Source of the DNA: Cheiracanthium punctorium | Taxonomy: Eukaryota > Arthropoda > Arachnida > Araneae > Cheiracanthiidae | NCBI GenBank assembly: GCA_038373885.1 | Contig: JAWZYV010002522.1 | Location: forward strand, 62,001 to 126,000 | DNA length: 64,000 nucleotides | Direction: 5' to 3' | Shown here: positions 1 through 10,711 of the stretch, one piece after another | How the letters are laid out: each line of letters begins with the position of its first letter | How positions within the stretch are numbered: the stretch's first letter is position 1 | The notes under the pieces: model-generated | Databases searched by the model: none | Told to the model about the DNA's origin: nothing | Seen by the model: only the letters and a program-made list of their open reading frames with translations | Made by a program: the position numbers and the translations under genes

Positions 1-1337
1 ATTGTTTGTACACCAGTATATTTATTTTTCACACAACTTTGAAATTTCCAATAAAAACCAATATTTTTTATTCTTTCAGTTTTTTCTTGAACCTCATGTT
101 AACTCAGATGTGAAAATTCAGAGCTTTACAGAGAAAACTGAGAGAGTTTTCAAATGCGGACCGAATCAATACTTAGTTCCGTTACTAGAAAACTAAATAA
201 GGAAAAGAACAGAATAAGTCTAGCATACAATCCTTCCCTTAAGATTCTCTTTCTGATAGTTACAAAGCTATTAATTTTTCGAAAGAGGGGTTAGGGAATG
301 GGACAAATTACACTGATCCCAATAAAAATGAAATTTATGCATGGTCATATTTATTATTTTTCGAAATGCGACTTAATAATATACAATTAATGAGAAAAAG
401 CATAATCCAAAATTGTCGTTTTCGTTATTTTTGAACTTTTATAAATTACATTTTAAAATAACATATAATAAAACTCATTCATTATTTTAGGAGTCATGGC
501 TTAAAGTTTAAAATTTTTCTTTAACATTGTCACTTTTGGATGCTTTGTAACTCGTACACTATTTGTTGAAAAAAAAAAAAAAATTTCCCCTGGCATGCTG
601 ATTTAAAGTATGAAGTGAAAAGATACGGTCGGCATTGAACTTTCATAATTTTAATTTTGTTCCATTTTTTAGGAAACAAAAAAATTCTACTTATAATAAT
701 AGAGTAACCGAAATAAAACGATATCATTCTTTTTGACTGTGAGTCAATTAGGCCTCAATTCCCCCCCCCCCCGCCTTTTCTGTCCTGTATTGGTCTAAAA
801 AACTGTTAGGGTTAGTCTTGAAAGGTCAGAGTTAATTAAATCATTATTTGTACGACAGGGCTACTTGCAAAATGAATATTTTTTTACTTTTTTATTTATT
901 TATTTATTTTTTTTTATGTGCGTGACCTTACTGAATTCTTGGCTTTCTACTATGATTGATTTTCGCACGTAATTAAAATTTTTAATGTTTCTGTGATTTT
1001 ATTATCTATTTATGGATATTTTATTGCGTATGTGCGAAGATCAGATTTATATGATTATTACAGAGTTTTGCAAATGTGTATTTTGTTCTCCTTTATTGCT
1101 GAAGGAACTGCTCGGAAACCGTAATATCACTTTTAATCCCAATATCGTTCCAAATATGTTTTATTGCACAGAGATGCTTGCTAGAAAGTGGGCAAAGAAA
1201 GGGGGGAGACAAATTATCATTTAAATAATGTTTTCATTAGTCTAACAGTAACAAAAGTAAACTTTTTCAATAGATCCTAAGCGTTCTTCACTCAAAATGT
1301 ATAAGAAAGCAATATGGCCCGTCACAATAATTGTTAA
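1..1337. other. AT-rich non-coding stretch
   Basis: I see no gene here. The stretch has homopolymer runs (A-run near 570, C-run near 762) and T-rich tracts near 880-915. Short open frames lack recognisable domains and look like chance. Confidence 0.6.
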
Positions 1338-1339
1338 TA

Positions 1340-1517
1340 CCGTGTTTACTCGCGTAATAGTCGCACTTTTTTGCCTATTTTTTATGCTAAAAGTATAGGT
1401 GCGACTATTATGTGGGGAAAATTTACTACATGATATTTAACACTAAAGCTATTTTTTTCTGCTTCAAAACAGGGGTACGACTAGAATGCGAGGGCGACTT
1501 TACGCGAGTAAATACGG
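1340..1517. mobile_element. TA-flanked MITE with 18-bp-class TIRs
   Basis: The left end reads CCGTGTTTACTCGCGTAA and the right end is its inverted match (CCGTATTTACTCGCGTAA on the other strand), one mismatch. TA lies on both sides (1338-1339, 1518-1519), as in Tc1/mariner-type insertions. The 178-bp interior is non-coding, so the element is non-autonomous. A second GTCGCAC/GTCGCCC-type match extends the inverted repeat inward imperfectly. Confidence 0.8.
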
Positions 1518-1637
1518 TAGGTATATATCCTACGATATAGTTACGCTGATCCCTGACTCACTGATTCTCTAACAATTCCTTGGGACCACTTCAAGATATA
1601 AAACGTTTACCATCATTACTCCAAAAAGATTAAAAAG

Positions 1638-2085
1638 TTAAGCACAAAAACCTCAATAACATTTATACTGTTTGTACCATCCGCTTGAAATGATTCATAA
1701 TTATGCATAAAAATATAGAAAACAATCTGCGCTATTTTAAAGTCTGGAAATACACCAGTTCCCTCATTTCTCAGCGATTTTTCGCTGTTTTCAGCTCTAT
1801 TTTATTTCCGAGAGTAAAAAGAGATTATTATTTGCATGACAAAATTACGAGCTCCAAGTGACAATGACGTCATACTGAAGTCACGTTTATCAGATTCTGA
1901 AGGAAAAATTGCTATTCCAATTCGTTTAAAGTAGTTTTTTCAGATTACACAGTTGAATTCTTTTTTTCCTTCTGCATGAAGCATTGATATAAGAGGGGCT
2001 GTTTACACAAGACGAAATCATTCGAATGCGAAAAGTGTCCACACATTTCCAGAAAAGCATGAAATTCGATTTTGGCATACAATAA
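1638..2085 (+). repeat. dispersed ~430-bp repeat, copy A
   Basis: This block is clearly homologous, same strand, to 51458-51880. Shared anchors include AAAATATAGAAAACAATCTG, GCGATTTTTCGCT, TTTTATTTCCGAGAGT and AATGACGTCATAC/ATGACGTCATAC. It has no open frame with a known domain. I cannot assign it to a family. Confidence 0.75.
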
Positions 2086-2309
2086 AAATTGAATATGAAG
2101 TTATTTATTTTAAGTGGAGGAAGATTAAATATACTGAATGTAGATATACTTTTGCCAATTTTCTTTTCTAGCTCCAGTTGTAATCGCCTATGCAACGGGC
2201 TTAATATTTTCTAGTATATATGTATACATTATGTCTTCACTACATAAAAAATTATTTAATCGCGTTGGCAAATTAGATAAACTGGCCTCTTAGAAAATTA
2301 ATCATCGTG

Positions 2310-2600
2310 GCAGTTATTTTACATCCGCCACTGCTATTACGCATGCAGGTTCTTTCCTAGTTTCAGCGCACAAAGTTCCGTTTGAAATCTGAGGGGTGGC
2401 ATTGCCTCCTAGGGGCACCGTCAGCGGGAGGGGGCAATGGGAGTAAAATAAATCGGCTTTCGCGCACACGGTCGCGTGTCTCAAATCGATTCGCCGCATC
2501 GCTTGCGTGCCCTATCGCGATCTCAGCTCGGAAAAACCATTTTCTTGTAAAACGGTACGAATGGTGTTGAGTTCGCGAGAACACGGATCGCTTAGTGACC
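2310..2600. other. CpG-rich patch
   Basis: A short stretch of much higher GC and CpG density than its surroundings, especially 2450-2590 (CGCGCACACGG, CGCGTGTC, TCGCGATC). Three overlapping short frames cross it but none resembles a known protein. It could be a TE fragment or a small CpG island. Confidence 0.4.
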
Positions 2601-3465
2601 TGAAACTTTTATAACATTTCTGCTGTCTTGATTAACGAACATTCATGGCTACAGCAATAATAGGGATGTTCAGGGCTCTAGCGCTATTTTCACCTGTTAG
2701 CTTACGATAATGCCGGACAACCTACAATGTATTGTTTAATACCCCTCTCCCTGTATTTATATATCCTGTTCAAAATTTTTAATCGTTAATCAAATACTTT
2801 TTATTCATCCATTCAAGTTCAAATATATTTTTTTAAAACTTGTAGTGGATGGCACTTGATGTTAATACAGTTTTTAAATAATAAGTAACTAAAATAAAAT
2901 TTTCCTTTGTTGACCTAAGTAGGAATTGACTTAAGAAAAAAAAATTCATATTATTTTCATATTCTATTTACAACATGAAGATTTCCGTAGTTCACATAAC
3001 CCACTGTTTCCACTTAATTTGTTGATTCATCAATCCAATGAAATTGATATCTTTCATGTTTAGAGTACTTAAACTCGGAAAATAAGGATCGATGAATATG
3101 AAACAAACGGATTTCCCCATTTTCCCAAGAAAAATTTTCGTAAACGCACTCATAAAGAAAATCCACGTTTTGAACGTATTTGCGTATGGAATAAGTTTTC
3201 GTATTAGAAAGACTTCGTTTTTCTGGGAACAACCCTTTGATATTAATACTCCATGCAGAGGAAATCATTTTATTTGTGAAAAAATAAATTATACTGGTTA
3301 ATCTCAAGAAGCTATTTCCAGCGAACATTAATCGCAATTTTTCCTTCAAAGACTAATGTGACATCAAAATGATGTGATTTCACTAACGATACAAACGTTT
3401 GTGCCACGCAAATGATTTGCATTTTTTACTTTCGATATTGGATTTTTAGATTTTTAAAGTAGACC
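2601..3465. other. AT-rich non-coding stretch
   Basis: Nothing recognisable. A 111-codon reverse-strand frame (3014-3349) has low-complexity AT-rich codon use and no domain I recognise; I treat it as chance. Confidence 0.5.
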
Positions 3466-3484
3466 ACAATTTGCCCTGTACATT

Positions 3485-3595
3485 TTTAAGTACTTGTGCA
3501 AAATTTCAAGTCGATTGGTCAAACGGTGTTGATTTGTATGCGATTCATCCAAACAAACACACAGATTTTCATTTTTATTTATAAGGATAGTATTT
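3485..3595 (+). repeat. possible LINE 3' tail
   Basis: The text runs AAAATTTCAAGTCGATTGG, then a CCAAACAAACACACAGATTT stretch and an AT-rich end. This layout (a phrase like AAGTCGATTGGTCAAACGGT, then ACAAACACACAGATTTTCAT, then TTTATA) is typical of 3' untranslated ends of RTE-like LINE copies in arthropods. No coding part is present. Family assignment is inferred from style only. Confidence 0.4.
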
Positions 3596-3814
3596 TTGAA
3601 AAAGTAATATATATATGTTTTGAGGCATCATTTGTAGGTGATACAAAAAAATTTCTAATAAAGTTTCTAAGCAAACTAATTATTCGCAGGCTGCAATTTT
3701 TGAAAATAATTCTCTGAACGTGCTTAAAATCGGATACATTCACTACACGATTTTTATTTTTTTTTTCAAAACTTTATTTATCACATCATGAATTTTATTA
3801 AAAATTACTGTTTT

Positions 3815-4067
3815 TAGGGATGGACGCGAGACGAAAAATGGGAGTCTCGGGTCTCGCAAAATAGCCTAAAAACTTTGTCTCGTCTCGCAAAAATCCCTAT
3901 ATCGTAATGTTAAAAATGTGTGTCTCGTCTCGCAAAAAATCTGCAAATCTCTGTCTCGTCTCGCAAAAATCCCTATATCGTAATGTTAAAAACGTGTGTC
4001 TCGTCTCGCAAAAAATCTGCAAATCTCTGTCTCGTCTCGCAAAAAAGTCGTCTCGCGTCCATCCCTA
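3815..4067. mobile_element. hAT-type MITE with internal 76-bp tandem duplication
   Basis: Ends are TAGGGATGGACGCGAGACGA and its inverted match. Flanks ACTGTTTT (3807-3814) and ACTCTTAT (4068-4075) agree at 6 of 8 bases, fitting an 8-bp hAT-type duplication. The interior repeats a 76-bp unit beginning GTCTCGTCTCGCAAAA at about 3877 and 3953, with extra partial copies, so the TIR motif GTCTCG is reiterated inside. Non-coding; the in-phase frame across it is a by-product of the repeat. Confidence 0.8.
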
Positions 4068-4075
4068 ACTCTTAT

Positions 4076-4560
4076 TTATTTATTTATTTTATTGAAGTCA
4101 AGTGTAGTACTTAGTAAATGAAAGAAATCAAAAATTACAACCGATCGCAAAATCTATGTGTCAAAATATGTTACATAGCTTTAACAGGAAAATACGTAAT
4201 TCATAAATTTTATCAACTATACGTATATTTATAATGTAAGAATACATTCTAAAAGAGCTCTGTTAGGAATTATTTGTATGCACTGAGAAAATACAGAATA
4301 GATGAAATATTTTTGGAACCGATGTTAACAGTTAATTTTTGAATATGAATGACGTATTTTTCCGACGATGTGCTTCATCTCGTAGTTATGATTCTTGAAA
4401 ATGTCCATGGCTCATTCCTTTCCTAAAAGTATATACCTTTTAAGAGCCATCATATCCATTTTACCCCACTTCTCTTGGGTTGTTTTCCAAAACATGATCA
4501 GTGTTCCGAAAATTTTTAATCAATACCATAAAATTTCTAGACGTTATTCTTCCGTAACCA
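4076..4560. other. AT-rich non-coding stretch
   Basis: No gene, repeat or structured element recognised. Confidence 0.5.
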
Positions 4561-4562
4561 TA

Positions 4563-4745
4563 GCTGCCAACAATTCCGGAAAATAATTAACCACTTTTTG
4601 TATTTTTATAAACAATAACTTCTGTGTTAGAATATAGCAAAATTTCTATGTTTCGTGCGTGGTTTGGTTACTATTTTGAAAAAACTAATTACAAAATATA
4701 CTGTTTACAAAAGGTGGTTAGTTATATTCCGGAAACGTTGGCAGC
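4563..4745. mobile_element. TA-flanked MITE with ~42-bp TIRs
   Basis: The left end GCTGCCAACAATTCCGGAAA and the right end (reverse strand GCTGCCAACGTTTCCGGAAT) are inverted copies continuing to ...CCACTTTTTGTA / CCACCTTTTGTA. TA is present on both sides (4561-4562, 4746-4747). The centre is AT-rich and non-coding. It behaves like a Tc1/mariner-type non-autonomous element. Confidence 0.8.
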
Positions 4746-4747
4746 TA

Positions 4748-5700
4748 TACATATCTGTAATTTATTGTGTATGTCTATGATCAATGTTTAAGAAATAAAA
4801 GCCTAACCCAGTGTTTTTAAGACACCCTTATAAGGCTTGAATTTCCTTTTCGAAAATTCATTCTAAAATATTCTGCTGATAGGAGAAAATAATTTGGGTT
4901 TTATTGCATACTTTTTTTTACTTTTGATACGCCACTGTAACAAAATCCTGCAACCGTTTTGATTGCCTTCTAGTATTTTTTTTAAACACTGACAAAGCCA
5001 TTTCTTACGGTCATTTCGTCAGTTGAGCAATAGAAAATTGCTCTTTTTAAAAAAGTACAATCACTTAAATATACCTATGCCTCAACTTACTGTTACCACA
5101 TATTCAATTTTTCGGCAGCTAGGTAGCTTTTTATACAATTTTCTATATTTTTTACCAGCAATCAGGCCTTGACAAAAGCCTATCAACTTTAGATTTAAAC
5201 ATCCTTTTTAACTTAAATTTTTTATGAATGATTTTACTACTGAAATCCATTCTGGTTCAATGGACTTGAAACAGCAAAAGTTCTTATAGGACCAGAGACT
5301 TCAGTTTCTGAATTACATGCGTTCGAACAGTCTTTTTCCCCCGTTTTACTTACTTTTATTTTCTGCAAAATCTTTTTTTTTCCCTTTTCAAATTTAACAT
5401 TTTATAAAAACCATTTTTTTCTTTTAAAGCAATAAAAGCAATTTTTACACCACTTTCTAATTTGTTGATAAGAATTTTATTTTAATTTTAGGTTCCATTT
5501 CCAAAGTGAATCATCTATTCTACTTTACAATCAAAACTAAATATATCAGACGATTATTCTAAACTCGCTAAATTTTTATCTCATATTGCGAACGAGAAAA
5601 ATAAATGCAAATTCGATTCCAAAAAGTGCACACGACCTTCCGTAAAACCCTGTAAAGGCTTTTCTTCATTCAACCTTACTTACAACAGAAATAAACTTTG
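4748..5700. other. AT-rich non-coding stretch
   Basis: No gene or element recognised. Confidence 0.5.
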
Positions 5701-5708
5701 GATTACAG

Positions 5709-6051
5709 CAGCGGTTCTCAACCTTTTAACGTCGCGCCCCCCAACAAAGGCTAACTTACGGTGGCGCACTCGACCCCCTTCACATTTTTCAGCATACATT
5801 CAGTGTTTAAATTTTTAACAATGAACATTTAGTTAGTCGAATTTTCTATAAAATAATGTTATCAGTAATAAGTTTGAATGAACATTTTAAGCGAAAATCG
5901 ATATATTTTTGAGTAAAAATGAGAATAAATAAGATGATTTTTTAAAAACATGCATCACTACTTGCTCTTTGGTCTTTCTCGTGCCCCCCCCCCTTGCAAA
6001 CACTCTGCGCCCCCCTCTTGGGGTTCGCGCCCCACAGGTTGAGAAACGCTG
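5709..6051. mobile_element. hAT MITE, CAGCGGTTCTCAACC family, copy 1
   Basis: TIRs are CAGCGGTTCTCAACC and, inverted, CAGCGTTTCTCAACC. A perfect 8-bp target duplication GATTACAG flanks it (5701-5708 and 6052-6059), which places it in the hAT superfamily. The 343-bp body is non-coding with C-runs near the right end. A second copy of the same family lies at 46571-46947. Confidence 0.92.
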
Positions 6052-6219
6052 GATTACAGGATAATTCAGAACAAAGTATCTGCATACTTGTCATCAATTA
6101 TTATTTTATTATTATTTTATTTTGTTTTTGTTTTTCAAAGGACAGGCACTTGCTCATCCAGCATTTGCCAACACTAAGGCTCAAATTACGGGTCATTTTA
6201 TTATGAGAGCACTCTGCAC

Positions 6220-6355
6220 CCAGTGGGCGGCCAGCGTTAACCCCCCCCCCCCATGAAGGGACGGACACGTTAGCACCCAAGCCCAATCCGGAAACCGAGC
6301 CCGGACCCAAGGAGTGATAGAATGGTTTTTTAGCCACTACACCACTTGGGCGGCC
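6220..6355 (-). mobile_element. tRNA-derived SINE fragment
   Basis: Read on the reverse strand, it starts with an A-box-like GTGGTGTAGTGGCTA and about 30 bases later has a B-box-like GGGCTCGGTTTCCGG, the spacing of an internal RNA polymerase III promoter. It ends in a G-run. No true tRNA cloverleaf is complete, so it is a SINE head rather than a tRNA gene. Confidence 0.45.
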
Positions 6356-6359
6356 TATT

Positions 6360-7150
6360 ATTATTTTTCAGTGTTTACATTTTGCCTTTAAATATTTTAA
6401 TTAGCAGAATGCAAAATCGTGGCTACAATGGAAAACCGAAACCGGTTATATATTCTTTAGTTCATCTGCTGGCTATAGGAATTATGCCGTAAGGAGCAAA
6501 GGTAACTGCTCCATCTCCTTCCTACTTAACCCTGTTTCTTTTTTGCGAAAAGATGAAAAAATAAGTAAACAGCCTGTTAAAAGGGTTGAATAGCCGGAAC
6601 AAGATGATTATCGCAAGGTACAGAATCCCAGCCGGATATATTTTTTTAATTAAAAAATAAAAAATTAAATCGGATTAAATCAGATAAATGTTCGAGTCGA
6701 AGCCAAAACTGGCTTGATTGATTCAATTGAATATCTTTGCATTGGATGAAAGTACATATTCATATCATCCATGATATTCTGGATAACTGTCTTAGACTGA
6801 ACTAAATTTAGGATAATTTTGAAGTCGTAAAAAAAAAAAAAAAAATAGAATCGTGCATAACTGAAGCAGGAGTGAGAGACTTCCCCCCAGTTGCTAATGG
6901 AGGAAGAAAATATTGGACGTATCGGGGGATTGGGGGGGGGAATTATTAATGAACATTTTTGTTGAAATTTCTCAAAAACTTTTCTAAGTGTGTGTGTTTT
7001 AATAGTTTATATAATACAGAAACGAGATATATGAAATCGCTACCGAAGTTGCTTTGCTCTTCCACTGAATTTCATGGCGTTTTTTTAAGTACGTAAATAA
7101 ACATACATTTTACTGACTGAATTTTAACAGCGAAAACCTGTTTACCCTCA
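6360..7150. other. AT-rich non-coding stretch
   Basis: No gene recognised; A-run near 6830 and G-run near 6932. Confidence 0.5.
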
Positions 7151-7152
7151 CA

Positions 7153-7222
7153 CGTTCAAAGACTAAAATGTAAAGATTCCCTTATGTTCCCAGCGCTGCT
7201 TCCACACTTTAGTCTTTGAACG
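7153..7222. repeat. 15-bp inverted repeat (hairpin)
   Basis: CGTTCAAAGACTAAA (7153-7167) recurs inverted as TTTAGTCTTTGAACG (7208-7222), separated by 40 bases. It may be the ends of a tiny MITE, but no target duplication is clear. Confidence 0.6.
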
Positions 7223-7559
7223 CATGCATTCAGAAATCGTTGTCCCTTTATATTTGTAGCCTTGGGCAGTAAACTACAGATTGTTTATTCGGTTAGCAAA
7301 TATAATGTCCCGTCATGCTGCAATTATTAATGTTTCATAAAATGTTGTGTTTTAAGTGACTAACACCTGGTCTATAGCCGGAGATGCAGCTATTGACATG
7401 CCCAATTGTGTCGTTGTGTCCTTTTCTCATTCCGTTCAAAGATTCTAATCTGGAATATTAGACATCTACCAAGCTCTGAGAGGGCTTTGGAATTGAGCAT
7501 TACGGGCAGCACAATTAGACAGTCATCTTCATGAAAATGGATTTTCAATATTTTTCTTC

Positions 7560-7880
7560 GTTTTCATGTCAGTAATTTGATTGGTTATGCTTGTTCGTGA
7601 GAGGACAGTTCCACGTCACTGAATGTGTCGCTTAGAGCTAACGTACGTCCTTCCTGGAGTTTCCCGACGCAATTTGGATCCTCATCAGAAGTTGGGGAAA
7701 CTTCTGAATATTGACACACCTTGGAAACTGCTGGCGACCTCCGAGAGGGCTTTCGGAACCACGGATTTAACGTGCACGTACCCCGCATGTAAACGGTGAT
7801 CTTTAGTGGTACTTCGGTATCGATCCCGCAACCTTCCGGTTACGAGACCAACGCCTTAACCACTGGGCTACCACGGACCG
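7560..7880 (-). mobile_element. tRNA-derived SINE
   Basis: On the reverse strand the head has an A box TAGCCCAGTGGTTAAGGCG, an anticodon-arm-like TTGGTCTCGTAACC and a B box GGTTGCGGGATCGATACC (about 7805-7875). This is the most tRNA-like sequence in the window. The following body contains GTGCACGTTAAATCCGTGG, which recurs in modified form in the SINE-like unit at 8350-8640. The acceptor stem does not pair fully, so I call a SINE, not a tRNA gene. The tail boundary is uncertain. Confidence 0.65.
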
Positions 7881-8349
7881 GTTATGTTTGTTTGTTTTAC
7901 GTTAAGGTTTGGCTACACGAGAGCTATCTGCCTAAGGAGCAGATATTAAGGAGGGGAGGCCGGTATGTTTTTTCTCTACGACATAGTGCCATAGATATAG
8001 GAATAGTTAACTAGATTGCGCACAAAGGAGGAAACTTGTTGCCAGTGCACTTCCGGAGCAGACGACATGATAGTGGCAGAAAGACGAAAACGTCGCTGCT
8101 TACGACTGCTATGCAACAGCATTTATTTACATTTAAATACAGAAGTACAGAATTTATGATTCGTTCAAGCATTGAGAATACGCATTCAGAACCAAATTCA
8201 ACGAAGAAACATTTTGTTATGATATTTTGCTAGCTATTTTTAGTTCATTTTTGCTGCTACAAATTTCATGAGTGTTGAAATTTTGAAAATATACACTTTA
8301 TGTACGATTTAAAGATGCATTTAACATGGTCTAAAAATATAACACATTA
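7881..8349. other. non-coding stretch between SINEs
   Basis: Two short open frames here have no recognisable domain. Nothing else is seen. Confidence 0.45.
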
Positions 8350-8640
8350 AAATCAGCATCCGGCTTGGCCAGTGCTTGGGAGGGACTTCCCCCTCTCGGC
8401 CCGTCCGCTGTGGAACCGTGTACGCTAATGGGAGCTGGTGCACGTAAAATCCGTCGTGGCTCCAAAGTCCTCCAAGTTGTTAAACGATACCTCTGGGGGT
8501 GCCGATTTCAGGGGGTTGGTCCCTCCTCTGGAATTGGTTCAAAATTACGGGACCTCGAGCTAAGACGAACTTCCTCCCACTGGGACTCACTGAAATGGAA
8601 GCCTCTCCTTCAGCCCATCGCCTGCCAATATCTCTCTTAA
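8350..8640 (+). mobile_element. SINE-like unit sharing a body with 7560-7880
   Basis: Contains GTGCACGTAAAATCCGTCG then GGCTCCAAAGTCCTCC, aligned with the body of the reverse-strand SINE at 7740-7780. The 5' part (GGCTTGGCCAGTGCTTGGG) has an A-box-like word but no convincing B box. It abuts the left TIR of the 12.5-kb structure. A 91-codon frame crosses it without a known domain. Confidence 0.5.
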
Positions 8641-8915
8641 TAATCAAGAGTGAAAAACCAGTGCTGAGGAGTGATATATCACCCTACCTTCGTGACAAAA
8701 ATCAGCCAACCTCCATAGAGTGAGAAATCACTATTCTGAAGAGTGACATTTCTGACTCTGGACTAGGAGTGAGAATTCAAAAACCCACTCCGGGAAAGAG
8801 TGCCTCACTCTAAGGAAAGGGTGACAGCACGCCATCCCTTAAAGAGTGGAGCGCTCTGATCAAGAGTGAGCCATGACCCTTTTTAAGAGTGACCGCCACT
8901 TTTTATAGGGTGATT
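8641..8915 (+). repeat. AGAGTGA subterminal array, left
   Basis: About eleven degenerate units, each beginning AGAGTGA, AGGGTGA or AGTGA and spaced roughly 20-45 bases; several carry an inverted TCACTCT so that each can fold on itself. Examples: CCTCACTCT at about 8810 and AAGAGTGAGCC at about 8862. Such subterminal motif arrays are typical transposase-binding regions of some DNA transposons, though the function here is inferred. Confidence 0.7.
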
Positions 8916-8924
8916 ATTCGAGAC

Positions 8925-9072
8925 CGTATCCAGGGGTCCGGACCCTCCCCCCCTCCCAAAAAAATTGATTTTTGTTAATAAAATAATAATAATGACGTCT
9001 TTTTGTGAAAAATTCTGCCTTTTCCACGGTTTGGACCCTGCCTGAAATTTTTGTCTGGGTACGGCCCTGGAT
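8925..9072 (+). mobile_element. MITE-like repeat R1, copy 1
   Basis: Starts ACCGTATCCAGGGGTCCGG and ends with the inverted-type GTCTGGGTACGGCCCTGG. The middle has TTTTTGTGAAAAATTCTGCC and GGTTTGGACCC. Two more copies: 18086-18262 (reverse) and 43715-43895 (forward). The TIR style (CCRTACCCAG) suggests a hAT-like MITE; no target duplication is clear. Confidence 0.65.
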
Positions 9073-9131
9073 TTATTCCTTGCATATGCCTTGCTTCTGG
9101 CTATCACTATTTTAGGGAAATTAAAATAATT

Positions 9132-9132
<1 letters not shown>

Positions 9133-9174
<42 letters not shown>
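9133..9174. repeat. (TA)n microsatellite
   Basis: An uninterrupted TA run of about 40 bases. Confidence 0.95.
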
Positions 9175-9176
<2 letters not shown>

Positions 9177-9229
9177 TGTATCTGGTAACAGCATTGATTA
9201 TTATTATTTTTTAAATATTTGGCAAACAT

Positions 9230-10340
9230 TAAAAGATATTTTCTATATAGCATCAATATTTATCCAATCTTGTGAATTCATTGAAAATAAAATCCAATAT
9301 TATAAATTTAATATTTTGCCCATTTGAAGTCAAATTTTAATACTATTGAATCTTAAAGTATTTGAAATTTATCAATAATATTGAGTGTATATTAGAAATA
9401 TTTCCAATATTATTAAGTACTAATTACTTTTAATTATTAAAATTTACATATGTGTGAATACTTTAAGAGTAAAGACCACTTCCAGTATTGGTAAAAACTA
9501 GAGTTTAGCCCTGATATATGCTCATAATGTTATTATTATTTGTAAAATTTTAATTAACATATGAAGTGTGTATTGAAATATTAATTATATATTGAGAATA
9601 TTTCTGAAGCAGTCTCACTACCAATGAACTTTTAAATATTAACTCAATATTGTGAAAACATTGATATCAAAAACCAATAATATTACAAAGTAGTAAGTGA
9701 ACACATTGAGAATAAACAGTTTCCAATATTGGTAAATAAAATTCCAATATTGGTAAATAAAATTCCAATATTGGTAAAAATTAGCATTTAGGTCTGATAA
9801 ATTCTCAAAATAACATTATACTTTCAGTATGACTATACTAATACCTTTTTCCACTGAATTTAACATACAAAAAAATATATTCTTAATATAGGGTTGTATT
9901 GGAAATATTTTTGAAGTAGTCCTCAAGTGATAAATTTTTTAATGTTAACTCAATATTGTTAAAAAAAATTGAAAACAAAGATCAACTGTAACTTTGTCAA
10001 ATGTATCAAATGTAACTTCGTACAAAGTAGCAAAGTTAATATTTGCCTCAGATATATTTAAAATGCATTTATAGTATTTGATATACATTGGAAATATATT
10101 CAATATGGATAAGTAATTAACATAACTTTATACCATTTTTAATTTTTTTGGTTAATATTTACTCAATATTACACTGGGAATAAAGCTAGTATTGGTAAAA
10201 AGTAGAAAGTTGATATTTAACCTTTATATTGTAAAAATTATAAAACTTTGCTGCTATTGAATTTAAATTAAATATATTTAAAATGTATCTGCAATATCGA
10301 GCGCCTTGAAAATATTCTTCATATCGTACAAGTAAATATT
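9230..10340 (+). repeat. AATATTG-rich degenerate array, left arm
   Basis: Diverged repeats of a several-hundred-base module with recurring words AATATATTTAAAATGTATCT, TTCCAATATTGGTAAA, CTGAATTTAA and TTTCTGAAGYAGT. TTCCAATATTGGTAAATAAA is repeated back to back near 9720-9770. The same words occur inverted in the right arm, so the two arms could pair. Confidence 0.65.
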
Positions 10341-10711
10341 TTTGCCGCATTTACCTCCCCCCCCCAAGTTTGTCCATAGGCAATCTTTAATACATCATAG
10401 CTGGATATTGGGTATATCTATTAGAAGTCCAACATAAAATAGATTTCTCTATTAGAAATTTGAGGTGTGATCTCTCTAATGAGTAAATAACATCTATAAC
10501 ATACAGGTATCTGTATATATGTAGCATAGTTATAATACTTAAACTTCCAGAAGATCTCAAATATCCCAAAAATGGCTATCTATTTCATATTCAAAATATC
10601 CAAAGATCAGAAATTGATACTTATTTCATATCCAGAACTTCTTAGATATCTATTTCTGGGCTATCTTGGATTATTGTCATGTTCAGAATGATCCATAACA
10701 GCTGGAAAATA

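Noticed and set aside
3014..3349. A 111-codon reverse-strand open frame.
   Set aside because: No recognisable domain, composition follows the AT-rich background, and an overlapping frame exists on the other strand.
7805..7878. A functional threonine-type tRNA gene on the reverse strand.
   Set aside because: A and B boxes are good, but acceptor and anticodon stems do not pair fully and the text runs on into a SINE body.
9133..9174. A CRISPR-like or promoter signal.
   Set aside because: It is a plain TA microsatellite; no repeat-spacer array exists anywhere in the window.
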